Below, piece after piece: positions 35,049-44,389 of a stretch of DNA of 64,000 nt. A program made the position numbers and the translations under genes. The stretch comes from Ruminococcus sp. (GTDB taxonomy: Bacteria; Bacillota; Clostridia; Oscillospirales; Acutalibacteraceae), in the NCBI GenBank assembly GCA_022779485.1, contig JALFTC010000027.1, positions 22,480-86,479 on the forward strand, given 5' to 3'. The notes beneath the pieces are model-generated. The model did no database searches. It saw only the letters and a program-made list of their open reading frames with translations, and had not been told where the DNA came from. Position 1 is the first letter of the stretch, and each line of letters begins with the position of its first letter.

Positions 35049-35073
35049 ATCCCCTAATTTGAATAGGGGATTT
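35049..35073 (-). terminator. Terminator of the ylxM-ffh-rpsP-khpA operon
   Basis: ATCCCC and GGGGAT form a stem followed on the minus strand by ATTTTTTT, right after khpA. The usual rimM-trmD-rplS genes therefore do not follow in this operon. Confidence 0.75.
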
Positions 35074-35088
35074 TTCACTTATTGAAAA

Positions 35089-35322
35089 TCAGTCGATTTC
35101 AACTGAAATTCTTTCGTTTTTGCGAATAGCCGCAGAACGGGCAACTGTGCGGATAGCCTTGGCAATTCTGCCCTGCTTACCGATGATTCTACCCATATCA
35201 TCCTCTGCAACATGGATATGATAAACAGTAACGCCCTCTTCATTAACCTCGTCTGCTGTTACAGAAACCTTTTCAGGCTCCTCAACAAGACCCTTGGCTA
35301 TAATTGTGAGTAATTCCTTCAT
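35089..35322 (-). CDS. khpA: KH-domain RNA-binding protein KhpA
   Basis: 77 aa single KH domain with the GXXG loop in GRIIGKQGRIAKAIR (about residues 47-61). KhpA (YlqC) binds RNA together with KhpB/EloR and is conserved directly after rpsP in Firmicutes. The ATG overlaps the rpsP stop by one base, so the two are coupled. Confidence 0.95.
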   Translation of the reverse strand: MKELLTIIAKGLVEEPEKVSVTADEVNEEGVTVYHIHVAEDDMGRIIGKQGRIAKAIRTVARSAAIRKNERISVEID

Positions 35323-35561
35323 TAGAGAATGCCCTCCTTCTTAAGCAATGCCTTAACAGTATCAGTTGGCTGTGCGCCCTTTGCAATCCAAGACTTAACA
35401 GCGTCAGCATCAACAGTAACCTTTGATGGCTCTGTAAGTGGATTATATGTGCCGATTTCTTCAATGAAACGACCATCTCTTGGGTATCTTGAGTCAGCTA
35501 CAACAATTCTGTAAAAAGGAGCTTTTTTAGCACCCATTCTTCTCAATCTAATCTTTACCAT
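35322..35561 (-). CDS. rpsP: 30S ribosomal protein S16
   Basis: 79 aa. [20 protein letters not shown] and [20 protein letters not shown] are the universally conserved N-terminal blocks of S16. GGAGGTGAAAAGATA precedes the ATG. Sits between ffh and khpA as in Bacillus and Clostridium. Confidence 0.98.
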   Translation of the reverse strand: MVKIRLRRMGAKKAPFYRIVVADSRYPRDGRFIEEIGTYNPLTEPSKVTVDADAVKSWIAKGAQPTDTVKALLKKEGIL

Positions 35562-35631
35562 TATCTTTTCACCTCCGGAAAATTTATCAAAAATAATATC
35601 TATATCACCAAAACAAATTGGTTAATAGCTG

Positions 35632-37041
35632 TTAAAAGGGGAATCCTCCGCCGCCCATAGGCGGCATACCGTTACCGCCCATATTTTCAAGGTTGCCTAA
35701 ATCTCCAAGATTAGGCATACCCTTCATCATAGCACGGCGTTTGCCCTTTTTGCCTTTGCCGGTAAACTGCTTCATCATCTTTTGCATCTGCTCAAGCTGT
35801 TTTAAAAGCCTGTTTACCTCTTCAACCTTTCTGCCGGAACCTGCTGCAATTCGCTTTTTGCGACTTGCGTTAATAAGGCTTGGCTTTTCCCTTTCGGCAG
35901 GCGTCATAGAAAGTATGATTGCCTGGCACCAGTCAATCTGCCTGTCGTTTATGTCGGCATTTTCAAGCTGTTTGCCAAGTCCGGGGATTTTGCCCAAGAT
36001 ACCCTTTAGCGGACCCATCTTCTTAATCTGCTCAAACTGTTGGAGCAAATCGTTAAAGTCCATCTTGTTTTGGAGCATCTTTTTGGCAACTTCCTCTGCC
36101 TTCTTTTCATCCAGCTTTGCCTCAACATCCTCAATCAGGGTAAGCACATCACCCATACCAAGGATTCTGCCGGCCATTCTGTCGGGGTGGAAAACCTCTA
36201 AATCTTCAAGCTTTTCACCGGTACCGCAGAACTTAATCGGCTTGCCTGTAACCTCTTTTACGGAAATTGCAGCACCGCCACGGGTGTCGCCGTCAAGCTT
36301 TGTAAGGATAACACCGGAGATTTCCAGGGTTTCGTTAAAGGACTTAGCCACATTTACTGCGTCCTGACCTGTCATTGAGTCGATAACAAGCAAAATTTCG
36401 TCAGGAGAAACCTCAGCCTTAACATTTTTAAGCTCGTCCATCAGCTCTTCATCAATATGCAGACGACCTGCTGTATCAAGAATAACTACATCATTTCCGT
36501 AGTCCTTGGCGTGTTTAATAGCCTCTTTCGCAATTTTTACAGGGTTTTTCTTGCCCATTTCAAAAACAGGCGCACCTGCCTTTTCACCCACAACCTTGAG
36601 CTGTTCAATTGCGGCAGGACGGTAAATGTCACAGGCGACAAGAAGTGGCCTTCTGCCCTGCTTTTTCAGCATAAGGGCAAGCTTACCGCTGTGGGTGGTT
36701 TTACCGCTACCCTGAAGACCGCACATCATAATTACTGTGGGTGGCTTTGAGGCGAATTTAATTCGTTCTTCCTCTCCGCCCATAAGGGAAGTAAGCTCTT
36801 CGTTTACTATTTTGATTACCATTTGAGCAGGAGTCAGGCTTTCCATAACATCCTGTCCTATGGCTCTTTCTGTCACTCTGTTTGTAAAGTTCTTTGCAAC
36901 CTTGTAGTTAACATCAGCCTCAAGAAGTGCAAGTCGCACCTCTCTCATAGCCTCTTTTACATCACTTTCGCTAAGCTTACCCTTGTTTCTAAGCTTTTTA
37001 AAGGCGTTGCTCAGCTTGTCTGAAAGACCTTCAAATGCCAT
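35632..37041 (-). CDS. ffh: Signal recognition particle protein Ffh (SRP54)
   Basis: 469 aa GTPase that targets nascent membrane proteins. N domain 1-90, then the G domain with GLQGSGKTTHSGKLA (G1), DTAGRLHIDEELM (G3) and TKLDGDTRGG (G4), and the methionine-rich M domain from about 300 with RKKRIAAGSGRKVEEVNRLL (SRP RNA binding). The C-terminal tail is Gly/Met rich (NMGGNGMPPMGGGGFPF), common in Clostridia. Downstream of its regulator ylxM by 3 bases. Confidence 0.97.
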   Translation of the reverse strand: MAFEGLSDKLSNAFKKLRNKGKLSESDVKEAMREVRLALLEADVNYKVAKNFTNRVTERAIGQDVMESLTPAQMVIKIVNEELTSLMGGEEERIKFASKPPTVIMMCGLQGSGKTTHSGKLALMLKKQGRRPLLVACDIYRPAAIEQLKVVGEKAGAPVFEMGKKNPVKIAKEAIKHAKDYGNDVVILDTAGRLHIDEELMDELKNVKAEVSPDEILLVIDSMTGQDAVNVAKSFNETLEISGVILTKLDGDTRGGAAISVKEVTGKPIKFCGTGEKLEDLEVFHPDRMAGRILGMGDVLTLIEDVEAKLDEKKAEEVAKKMLQNKMDFNDLLQQFEQIKKMGPLKGILGKIPGLGKQLENADINDRQIDWCQAIILSMTPAEREKPSLINASRKKRIAAGSGRKVEEVNRLLKQLEQMQKMMKQFTGKGKKGKRRAMMKGMPNLGDLGNLENMGGNGMPPMGGGGFPF

Positions 37042-37044
37042 AAC

Positions 37045-37419
37045 CTACCTCCTGTCCTCTCTAATAAGTTCATCTACCAAATCAATCATACCTGAAATTT
37101 CTTTGTCAATTTCAGACCTGCCTGTGTTGTTATCTAAAAGGGACTTTGCTTTTACAAGGCTTTCTTTAAGGGAGCCAAGTCCTTTTTGCATCTCCAAAAA
37201 CCTTTCGTAAAGTCCCAGCTTTTGTTCATATCCGTAAAGGTTGCCCTCGGCTCGTTTGATAAGGTCCCTCACACCCTGTCGGGTGATTCCCATATCCTCG
37301 GCAACCTCCGAAAGAGAAAGGTCGTCATTATAGTACAGTTCAGTTGCCCTCCTCACCTTTTCACTAAGCAATTCACCGTAAAAGTCCAAAAGTAGAGAAA
37401 GCTCCATATTCTTTTCCAT
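37045..37419 (-). CDS. ylxM: YlxM-type helix-turn-helix protein of the SRP operon
   Basis: 124 aa. A sigma-70 region 4-like helix-turn-helix (YNDDLSLSEVAEDMGITRQG, about residues 28-47) matches YlxM/p13. These proteins are always found before ffh and stimulate SRP function in streptococci; whether by binding DNA or the SRP is unclear. The C-terminal half is a helical, charged region. First gene of the operon, after a consensus promoter. Confidence 0.93.
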   Translation of the reverse strand: MEKNMELSLLLDFYGELLSEKVRRATELYYNDDLSLSEVAEDMGITRQGVRDLIKRAEGNLYGYEQKLGLYERFLEMQKGLGSLKESLVKAKSLLDNNTGRSEIDKEISGMIDLVDELIREDRR

Positions 37420-37466
37420 AACGCTCTGCCTTTCGTGTGTAAAGTTTTTTTCTTTACAGCAACGCT

Positions 37467-37495
37467 ATTATACAACAACAGTTACTCCTTGTCAA
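37467..37495 (-). promoter_or_regulatory. ylxM-ffh operon promoter
   Basis: On the minus strand TTGACA, a 17-bp spacer and TATAAT: perfect consensus, about 48 bp before the ylxM ATG. Confidence 0.88.
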
Positions 37496-37807
37496 TACCT
37501 ATAACAACATATTTATTTCAAAAATAATATCTGCTAAAACCATTAAATTTTTGTATTTAGTCACGCAAATCAGGGCAAAATAACAGGTAGAATATTTGTT
37601 CCGTTTCGGCTAACACAAATGTAAATATTCTTCGTCCTTTATGTGAATAGGGTGTAAATTAATTTTTAACAGAGTTTTAAATCCCCTCTAAATACACATT
37701 TTTTGGCTTTATTTTAGATTTTATATAGTAAAAATAACCATAGTGAATAATTTTAGACTTTCTCAGTTAGCGAAATTGACAAAATTATAACTCCTCAAAA
37801 ATTTTTG
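37496..37807. other. Intergenic region between divergent ylxM and phoH
   Basis: No gene is supported. One perfect 9-bp inverted repeat AGAATATTT/AAATATTCT with a 27-nt loop lies near 37590-37634. Otherwise AT-rich sequence. Confidence 0.4.
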
Positions 37808-37836
37808 GTGAAAAACACTAAAAAATGTGGTATAAT
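37808..37836 (+). promoter_or_regulatory. phoH operon promoter
   Basis: A perfect TATAAT with a weak GTGAAA -35 at 17 bp, ending 31 bp before the TTG start. Confidence 0.55.
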
Positions 37837-37867
37837 TTTGTAGTACAAAACAAATGGAGGATTGTTT

Positions 37868-38836
37868 TTGGAACAAATAATCAGTATTGACAGAATGGAA
37901 CACGCTGTTGCGCTGTTCGGAAGTTTTGATGAAAACATCAAAATGATAGAAAAAGAATACGGAGTTCATATAATCTGCCGTGACAGCGAGCTGAAAATTT
38001 CCGGTGAAGCCGAAAAAGTAAGCAAGGCTGTTAAGGTTATCGACAATCTGCTAAGCTTTATTAACAAGGGCGAAAGCCTTAGCGAACAAAACATTCGCTA
38101 CTGTATGAGCCTTGTTAACGAGGGCAGTGAGGACAAGATACAGGAGCTTTCCACAGACTGCATCTGTATTACAAGCAAGGGAAAGCCTGTAAAGCCAAAA
38201 ACCTTGGGGCAAAAGAGATATTGCCAAAGCATTGCAAAGAACACCATCACCATTGGTGTTGGACCTGCCGGAACCGGCAAGACCTACCTTGCAGTTGCTA
38301 TGGCGGTAACGGCTTTCAGGGCAAAACAGGTAAACAGGATTATCCTTACAAGACCTGCTGTTGAGGCAGGGGAAAAGCTGGGATTTTTGCCCGGGGATTT
38401 GCAAAGCAAGGTTGACCCATACCTTAGACCGCTGTATGACGCACTGTTTGATATGCTGGGTGCAGAAACATACAACAAGTATGTTGAGCGTGGCAACATT
38501 GAGGTTGCTCCACTGGCATATATGAGGGGCAGAACACTTGACGACAGCTTTATAATTTTGGACGAAGCCCAAAACACCACAAGGGAACAGATGAAAATGT
38601 TTCTCACAAGGCTTGGTTTCAACTCCAAAATGGTAATCACAGGGGATGTAACCCAAATTGACCTTCCATCAGGGGCAAGAAGCGGACTTAAGGACTGCAT
38701 TAAGGTTCTGAAAGATATAGACGATATAAAGCATATTACATTTAACGAAAAGGATGTTGTAAGACATCACCTTGTTCAGGATATTATAAAAGCTTACGCA
38801 AAAACGGAGGAGACGAGAAAAAATGACAGAAAATAA
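37868..38836 (+). CDS. phoH: PhoH-family ATPase
   Basis: 322 aa RNA-linked P-loop ATPase. A KH-like N-terminal segment, then Walker A GPAGTGKTYLAVAMA (about residues 137-151), RPAVEAGEKLGFLPGDL, Walker B ILDEAQNTTREQM and TGDVTQIDLP. Start: TTG at 37868 with GGAGG seven bases upstream; the TTG at 37862 is too close to the Shine-Dalgarno. No ATG fits. The 3' end overlaps ybeY by 14 bases. The phoH-ybeY order is widely conserved and suggests work in rRNA maturation. Confidence 0.93.
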   Translation: MEQIISIDRMEHAVALFGSFDENIKMIEKEYGVHIICRDSELKISGEAEKVSKAVKVIDNLLSFINKGESLSEQNIRYCMSLVNEGSEDKIQELSTDCICITSKGKPVKPKTLGQKRYCQSIAKNTITIGVGPAGTGKTYLAVAMAVTAFRAKQVNRIILTRPAVEAGEKLGFLPGDLQSKVDPYLRPLYDALFDMLGAETYNKYVERGNIEVAPLAYMRGRTLDDSFIILDEAQNTTREQMKMFLTRLGFNSKMVITGDVTQIDLPSGARSGLKDCIKVLKDIDDIKHITFNEKDVVRHHLVQDIIKAYAKTEETRKNDRK

Positions 38837-39326
38837 AATTAAAGTTATCATCACAAACAAGCAAAAGACAGTTAAAATACCAACAGGACTTAGAATGCTG
38901 GTAAGAAGAACCTGCAACGCTGTACTAAGGATGGAAAATTTTCAGGGCTCTGCCGAGGTTAGCGTTACTTTCGTTGACAATCAGGGAATAAGAGAGCTTA
39001 ACGCCCAGTACAGGGACAAGGACACAGAAACTGATGTTTTGTCTTTCCCAATGGGTGAAAACGGAGTTTGGGACAAGGACCCCGAAACAGGCGCTTTTAT
39101 CCTTGGTGATGTTGTAATATCTATGGAAAAGGCTATGGAACAGGCAAATATTTACGGTCATTCTCTGCAAAGGGAGGTCGGCTACCTCACTGCCCACAGT
39201 GTACTTCACCTTTTGGGCTACGACCACATTGAGCCTCTTGACAGAGTACATATGAGGGAAAAGGAAGAGCTTGTTATGGATCAGCTTGGTCTGCCTGCAA
39301 GCATAAGCTACATTGCAGAGGAGTAA
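38823..39326 (+). CDS. ybeY: Endoribonuclease YbeY
   Basis: 167 aa metal-dependent endoribonuclease for 16S rRNA 3' processing and ribosome quality control. The zinc site is HSVLHLLGYDHIEPLD (HXXXHXXXXXH type, about residues 127-142), preceded by LNAQYRDKDTETDVLSFP. Start overlaps the phoH end; GGAGGAGACGAGAAAAA lies before the ATG. Confidence 0.96.
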   Translation: MTENKIKVIITNKQKTVKIPTGLRMLVRRTCNAVLRMENFQGSAEVSVTFVDNQGIRELNAQYRDKDTETDVLSFPMGENGVWDKDPETGAFILGDVVISMEKAMEQANIYGHSLQREVGYLTAHSVLHLLGYDHIEPLDRVHMREKEELVMDQLGLPASISYIAEE

Positions 39327-39383
39327 CAAGCAATAAAACTTTTCTGCACAGGGCTTGTCCTTCATAGGAACGGAGCTGTTAAT

Positions 39384-39836
39384 GTGTGTAGAGAGGTAAA
39401 CAGATTTGTTGTTGCAATAGAGGGTATTTGCCACGCCATCAGGACAGAAAGCCATCTGCGTTTTCACCTTGTGGCGTGTTTTTATGTGGTTTTCTTCGGC
39501 TTTTTATACAGTCTTACAAGGGCTTTATGGTGCATTACACTGCTTACAGCTTCATCTGTAATAGGCTTTGAGTTTATAAACACCGCTGTTGAAAGCCTTT
39601 GCGACTTTGTTCAGCCATCATTTCACCCTCTAATAAAAATCACAAAGGATATATCCTCGGGATGTGTTTTGGTATCGGCTGTTTTTGCTTTTGCAAACGG
39701 TATAATCATCTTTGGCAATAGGGATAAATTCTTATTTATACTGAAATTTTATCTCTCATATCCAAGTGCAATACTTTCCCTTGTGGTGACAATAATTGTT
39801 TCTCTCATTTTTATATTTTTTACAAAAAGTGAGTAA
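39384..39836 (+). CDS. dgkA: Diacylglycerol/undecaprenol kinase, DgkA family
   Basis: 150 aa integral membrane kinase that in Gram-positives phosphorylates undecaprenol to recycle the cell-wall lipid carrier. The conserved ESHLRFHLVA and EFINTAVESLCDFV (the E-x-x-N-T-A-x-E active site) are present, with three hydrophobic segments in the usual domain. A fourth C-terminal span (AILSLVVTIIVSLIFIFF) makes it about 25 residues longer than Bacillus DgkA. The ybeY-dgkA-era order is standard. Confidence 0.92.
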   Translation: MCREVNRFVVAIEGICHAIRTESHLRFHLVACFYVVFFGFLYSLTRALWCITLLTASSVIGFEFINTAVESLCDFVQPSFHPLIKITKDISSGCVLVSAVFAFANGIIIFGNRDKFLFILKFYLSYPSAILSLVVTIIVSLIFIFFTKSE

Positions 39837-39905
39837 ACATTGGAAATATTGCACAACAGCAAAAATTGATTTATAATAAATAGAGCTTAGTAAAGGAGAA
39901 GGGTT

Positions 39906-40817
39906 ATGAACACTAAGGATAAATCTGCTTTTGTAGCTATAATAGGACGACCGAATGTGGGCAAAAGCTCAATATTAAATAAACTTTTAGGGCAAAAGGT
40001 TGCCATAGTTTCTTCAAAGCCACAGACAACACGCACAAGGATTATGGGTGTGCTTACAGAGGGGGAAAATCAGCTTGTATTTCTTGATACTCCCGGTATG
40101 CACAAACCAAAAAATTCCTTGGGCGACTATATGGTGCGTTCAATAAACGAATCTGTTGCCGGGGTAGACGCCTGTCTTTTGGTAACAGAGGCTTGTCAGG
40201 ACATCAGAGAAAACGAAAAACTTTTAATTGAAAAGGTTAAAAAGATGGGTTTGCCCTGTGTTTTGGCAATCAACAAAACCGATACGATTAACGACAAGGA
40301 AAAGCTACTTGAACAAATCATAAGCTACACAAGCATTTTTGACTTTGACGCAATTGTGCCGGTATCTGCCGAAACAGGGGACAATCTGGACGAGCTAAAG
40401 GACGAGCTAAAGAAATTTACATCAGAGGGCGGTCACTTTTTCCCTGACGACGCACTTACAGACCAGCCTGAAAAGGTGCTTGCATCGGAAATGATAAGGG
40501 AAAAAATCCTCCGCCTTACCGAAAAGGAAATTCCCCACGGAACTGCTGTTGTAATTGAAAGAATGAAAATGCGTGAGGACAAAAACCTGATGGACATTGA
40601 CGCAACAATTTACTGCGAAAGAGATACCCACAAGGGCATACTTATCGGAAAAAAAGGCTCTATGCTTAAGAAAATTTCCACATATGCCCGTCAGGATATG
40701 GAAAACTTCTTTAACTGCAAGGTAAACCTGAAAACCTGGGTAAAGGTTAAGGAGGACTGGCGAAACAAGGAAAATCTTATGAGAAGCTTTGGCTTTGACC
40801 AAAACGATTTTCAGTGA
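39906..40817 (+). CDS. era: GTPase Era
   Basis: 303 aa ribosome-assembly GTPase. G1 GRPNVGKSSILNKLLG, G2 KPQTTRTRI, G3 DTPGMHKP, G4 NKTDTIND; C-terminal KH domain with GILIGKKGSMLKKIST (about residues 240-255), which binds the 3' end of 16S rRNA. AAAGGAGAAGGGTT precedes the ATG. Middle gene of the phoH to mutS2 cluster. Confidence 0.97.
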   Translation: MNTKDKSAFVAIIGRPNVGKSSILNKLLGQKVAIVSSKPQTTRTRIMGVLTEGENQLVFLDTPGMHKPKNSLGDYMVRSINESVAGVDACLLVTEACQDIRENEKLLIEKVKKMGLPCVLAINKTDTINDKEKLLEQIISYTSIFDFDAIVPVSAETGDNLDELKDELKKFTSEGGHFFPDDALTDQPEKVLASEMIREKILRLTEKEIPHGTAVVIERMKMREDKNLMDIDATIYCERDTHKGILIGKKGSMLKKISTYARQDMENFFNCKVNLKTWVKVKEDWRNKENLMRSFGFDQNDFQ

Positions 40818-40878
40818 TTCCATAATTTACAGACCATAAAAGAAATATCACCGTAAAATAATAATAAGGGTGATATTT

Positions 40879-41043
40879 ATGAATGAAACTGACGCATGGA
40901 ACTACTTTATGCAAACAGGCCATGTGAATGATTACCTGGCATATCTTTCTGTACAACAAGCCAAGAATGCCGGCAAGGAGCTTGAAAAGGGAAATGAAGA
41001 CTCTGACAGAGGGGCTTATACTGAAAGAACAGAATATAGGTGA
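40879..41043 (+). CDS. yqzL: YqzL-family small protein
   Basis: 54 aa, below the ORF-track cut-off. It reads MNETDAWNYFMQTGHVNDYL then AYLSVQQAKNAGKELEKG, which matches the YqzL family (W-x-x-F-x-x-T-G-x-x-x-x-Y-L) that sits between era and recO in many Firmicutes. AAGGGTGATATTT precedes the ATG. Its last 50 bases overlap the start of recO in another frame, so the recO ribosome-binding site is inside yqzL and the two are probably coupled. The molecular role of YqzL is unknown. Confidence 0.8.
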   Translation: MNETDAWNYFMQTGHVNDYLAYLSVQQAKNAGKELEKGNEDSDRGAYTERTEYR

Positions 41044-41749
41044 GGGTGACAAGCTAATCACCGCCCTAACCGTCGAAAAAGGACTTGTGAAAGGCTTCGC
41101 TAAGGGTGCAAAAAATATCAAAAGTCAAAACTGCGCCGGCACACAGCTTTTCACCTACTCCCGACTTTGCTTAATTGACAGCAAAGGTCGGGATACATAT
41201 ACAATCAGTGAGGCAAAGGCAAAACAGCAGTTTTTCGCCCTTGGTAAAAGTGTAGAAAATATGTGCCTTGCCCAGTATTTTTCGGAGCTTATCCAAAGCG
41301 TTCTCGTCTTTGGGGAGAAAAATGAGGAGGCACTTTCCCTTATACTGAACTCACTTTACCTTCTTTCAAATGGCAAGCGTTCACCCAGCCTGATAAAGCC
41401 TTGCTTTGAAATGAGGCTTTTATCCATTTGCGGATATATGCCCGACCTTACAATGTGCAGTAACTGCGGTGAATACGACAGGGATTTATTCTTTTTTATC
41501 CCACAGACAGGCACACTTTACTGCAACCACTGTACAAGTCAGGACAGTCTGCCAAAGAGCATTGCCCTTGACAGAGGTGCAATTACTGCACTTCGTCACA
41601 CTATTTACGCTGATAACAGCAAACTGTTTGCCTTTTCTTTAGGCAAAGATGGACTTGAACAGCTGAACAGGGCATCGGAAGAATATGTGATATGCCAAAC
41701 AGAAAGACACTACAAAACACTTGATTTTTATAAGAGTATAAAGCTATGA
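40994..41749 (+). CDS. recO: DNA repair protein RecO
   Basis: 251 aa recombination mediator that loads RecA on SSB-coated DNA. The N-terminal OB fold begins TEGLILKEQNIGEGDKLITA. A zinc-finger region holds CGYMPDLTMCSNCGEYD and LYCNHC (about residues 150-185). I start at the ATG at 40994 (AAAAGGGAA), which aligns with the family; the 22-residue extension of the track ORF lies inside yqzL. Its stop overlaps the mutS2 start (ATGA). Confidence 0.93.
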   Translation: MKTLTEGLILKEQNIGEGDKLITALTVEKGLVKGFAKGAKNIKSQNCAGTQLFTYSRLCLIDSKGRDTYTISEAKAKQQFFALGKSVENMCLAQYFSELIQSVLVFGEKNEEALSLILNSLYLLSNGKRSPSLIKPCFEMRLLSICGYMPDLTMCSNCGEYDRDLFFFIPQTGTLYCNHCTSQDSLPKSIALDRGAITALRHTIYADNSKLFAFSLGKDGLEQLNRASEEYVICQTERHYKTLDFYKSIKL

Positions 41750-44097
41750 ACAAACATTTTAAATCACTTGAATTTGACAAAATACTTGAACTTTTAAGTC
41801 GGGAATGTACTTTCCCTGACGCAAGGGAACAGGCTATGAACATAAAGCCTGTATTCTCAAAGGAAGAAGCACAAGCCTTGATGCAGGAAACCGACGACGC
41901 ATACTGCCTTATCGGTAAATTCGGCACACCAAGCTTTGGCTCGCTAAAGGACACCTCATCATCATTAAAAAGGGCACAGGCAGGTGCAGGACTGTCACCA
42001 CTTGAGCTTTTAAGGATTGGTGAAGTACTGCGTGTTATCCGTTCCCTAAAGCAATGGAGAAACGCAAGTGACGACAGACAAAGCACCCTTGACAAATACT
42101 TTAACCGCCTTATGCCCAACAAATTTTTGGAGGACAAAATAAGTGACGCAATTATTGCCGAGGACGAAATCTCCGACAAAGCCTCCCCCACACTTTCGGA
42201 CATTCGCCGAAAGATAAGGACAGCTTCATCAAAGGCAAGGGAGGTTCTTGACAAAATTGTCCACGGGTCAAGCTACTCAAAATATTTGCAGGACAAGGTT
42301 GTCACCCAAAGGGACGGACGATTTGTTGTTCCTGTAAAGGCTGAATGTAGGGGAAACATCCCCGGACTGGTACACGACACCTCCGGTAGCGGACAGACTG
42401 TATTTATTGAGCCAATGGGAGTTGTACAGGCGAACAACGACATTCGTATGCTGAGGAATAAAGAACAGGAAGAAATCGACAGAATTTTACTGGAGCTTTC
42501 AGGTATGGCGGGGGACTGCGCCGATTCAATAATAGGAAGCTACGAGAATCTTATCGACCTTAACATCATATTTGCAAAGGGTAATTTAGCCTACAAAATG
42601 AAAGCGACAACCCCCATTATCAATGACGAGGGATATATCAACCTGAAAAAAGCCCGACACCCGCTAATTGACAAGGACAAGGTTGTTCCTGTTGACATAA
42701 CCTTAGGCAGAGAATACACCACACTTGTAATCACAGGGCCTAACACAGGCGGTAAAACTGTTTCCCTAAAGACCACAGGACTTTTGACACTTATGGCTAT
42801 GTCAGGAATTATGCTCCCCTGTACTGACGAAAGCGAAATCTCTGTTTTTAAAAAGATTTTGGTTGATATTGGTGACGAGCAAAGCATTGAGCAGAGCCTG
42901 TCCACATTTTCCGCCCATATGACGAACATCATTGGAATTATCGACCAGGCGTCAAGATATTCCCTTGTTCTGATAGACGAGCTTGGTGCAGGAACAGACC
43001 CTGTTGAGGGTGCGGCACTTGCCGTTGCAATACTGCAAAAGCTAAAGGCAAAGGGAGCAAAGATACAATGCACCACCCACTATGCCGAGCTAAAGGAATT
43101 TGCAATCACCACAGAGGGCGTAGAAAACGGTTGCTGTGAATTTGATGTAAAAACTCTACGCCCTACATACAAGTTGTTAATCGGTGTTCCGGGCAAGAGC
43201 AACGCATTTGCAATAAGCAAAAGGCTGGGACTTTCAGAAGAGGTTATTGACAACGCAAGACAGCTTGTAAGCAGTGAAAGTCGCCGTTTTGAGGACACAA
43301 TACAACAGCTTGAGGAACGCCGACAGATACTTGAAAGACGACTGAAAGAGGCGAACGACACAAAGGCATATGCAGGCAGACAGCGAGAAAAGGCAAACAG
43401 CATCATTGAAAAGGCAAAAAAAGAGGCTGAAAAAGAGATAGAAAAGGCTCGTGAAGAAGCAGAGCGTATAAGTCGAAAGACAAAAGCTCAGGCGCAGAGT
43501 ATTCTTGACAGACTGGAGAATATGGAAAAACAGCAGAGAATGGATGCTGAAGAAAAGGCAAAACTGCGAAAGAGCATACAGAAGATGGAAACCCTTGCCG
43601 ACCCTATCACAAAAAAGAAGTCGGAGAAGTATACTCCTCCACGACCCTTTAAGGTTGGTGACAGCGTGCTGATTTACGACATTGACAAAAATGCCGAAAT
43701 ACTCAGCATAGACGAAGGGGAACAGACCGCCATGCTTCAAGCGGGAATAATCAAGACAAAGGTTAAGCTTAGTAATCTTCGCCTTAATAAAGAAAAGCCA
43801 AAGACTACTGTGCAAAGCTCAAGGCGAAATGTGCCAAGCAAGATGGATATGAAACCTTCAACAGAGGTTGATGTTCGTGGACAAACTGCCATGGACGCAA
43901 TTATGGAGGTTGATTCCGCCATTGACCGGGCTGTTCTGATGAATATGGGTCAACTTACAATTATCCACGGTAAGGGAACAGGAGTTTTAAGGACAGAAAT
44001 CCAAAAATTCCTACGCACCCACAAAAACATCAAGTCCTTCCGCTTGGGAACATACGGCGAGGGCGACGCAGGTGTTACAGTTTGTGAGATTAAATAA
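41746..44097 (+). CDS. mutS2: Endonuclease MutS2
   Basis: 783 aa. MutS-like core without the mismatch-recognition domain: Walker A GPNTGGKTVSLKT (about residues 330-342), Walker B VLIDELGAGTDP, then a long charged coiled coil (about 515-625; EKAKKEAEKEIEKAREEAER). A KOW-like region follows, and a C-terminal Smr nuclease domain (TEVDVRGQTAMDAIMEVD, HGKGTGVLR). MutS2 suppresses recombination and, in recent work, rescues collided ribosomes. Full length, last gene of the cluster. Confidence 0.96.
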   Translation: MNKHFKSLEFDKILELLSRECTFPDAREQAMNIKPVFSKEEAQALMQETDDAYCLIGKFGTPSFGSLKDTSSSLKRAQAGAGLSPLELLRIGEVLRVIRSLKQWRNASDDRQSTLDKYFNRLMPNKFLEDKISDAIIAEDEISDKASPTLSDIRRKIRTASSKAREVLDKIVHGSSYSKYLQDKVVTQRDGRFVVPVKAECRGNIPGLVHDTSGSGQTVFIEPMGVVQANNDIRMLRNKEQEEIDRILLELSGMAGDCADSIIGSYENLIDLNIIFAKGNLAYKMKATTPIINDEGYINLKKARHPLIDKDKVVPVDITLGREYTTLVITGPNTGGKTVSLKTTGLLTLMAMSGIMLPCTDESEISVFKKILVDIGDEQSIEQSLSTFSAHMTNIIGIIDQASRYSLVLIDELGAGTDPVEGAALAVAILQKLKAKGAKIQCTTHYAELKEFAITTEGVENGCCEFDVKTLRPTYKLLIGVPGKSNAFAISKRLGLSEEVIDNARQLVSSESRRFEDTIQQLEERRQILERRLKEANDTKAYAGRQREKANSIIEKAKKEAEKEIEKAREEAERISRKTKAQAQSILDRLENMEKQQRMDAEEKAKLRKSIQKMETLADPITKKKSEKYTPPRPFKVGDSVLIYDIDKNAEILSIDEGEQTAMLQAGIIKTKVKLSNLRLNKEKPKTTVQSSRRNVPSKMDMKPSTEVDVRGQTAMDAIMEVDSAIDRAVLMNMGQLTIIHGKGTGVLRTEIQKFLRTHKNIKSFRLGTYGEGDAGVTVCEIK

Positions 44098-44211
44098 AGG
44101 TTTTTATTTAGGACTTGTTTAATAAATAACGAAACATTATGGAAACTGACCTACTTCTGTCATATGAAATTAGCTTACCAAAATATAACGAGTGTTATAA
44201 CGGTGCATTAA

Positions 44212-44247
44212 GGGACTATGGAAAAAATCGCCATAGTTCCTATTTTT
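44212..44247 (+). terminator. Terminator after mutS2
   Basis: GGGACTATGG and CCATAGTTCC form a stem with a 9-nt loop followed by TATTTTTT. The rest of the 290-bp gap holds no gene I can support. Confidence 0.8.
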
Positions 44248-44389
44248 TGCTGTTTTTCTTTGTATTAAATTTAGTAAAATACATTTTTTCGTTGTATTTC
44301 TGTGAAAATGTATTATAATGTAGTTATAAGGGGTAGTTTATCCTTTATACTTTTTAGGATTTTAAAAATTAAAACAAGAAGGTGGAAAA

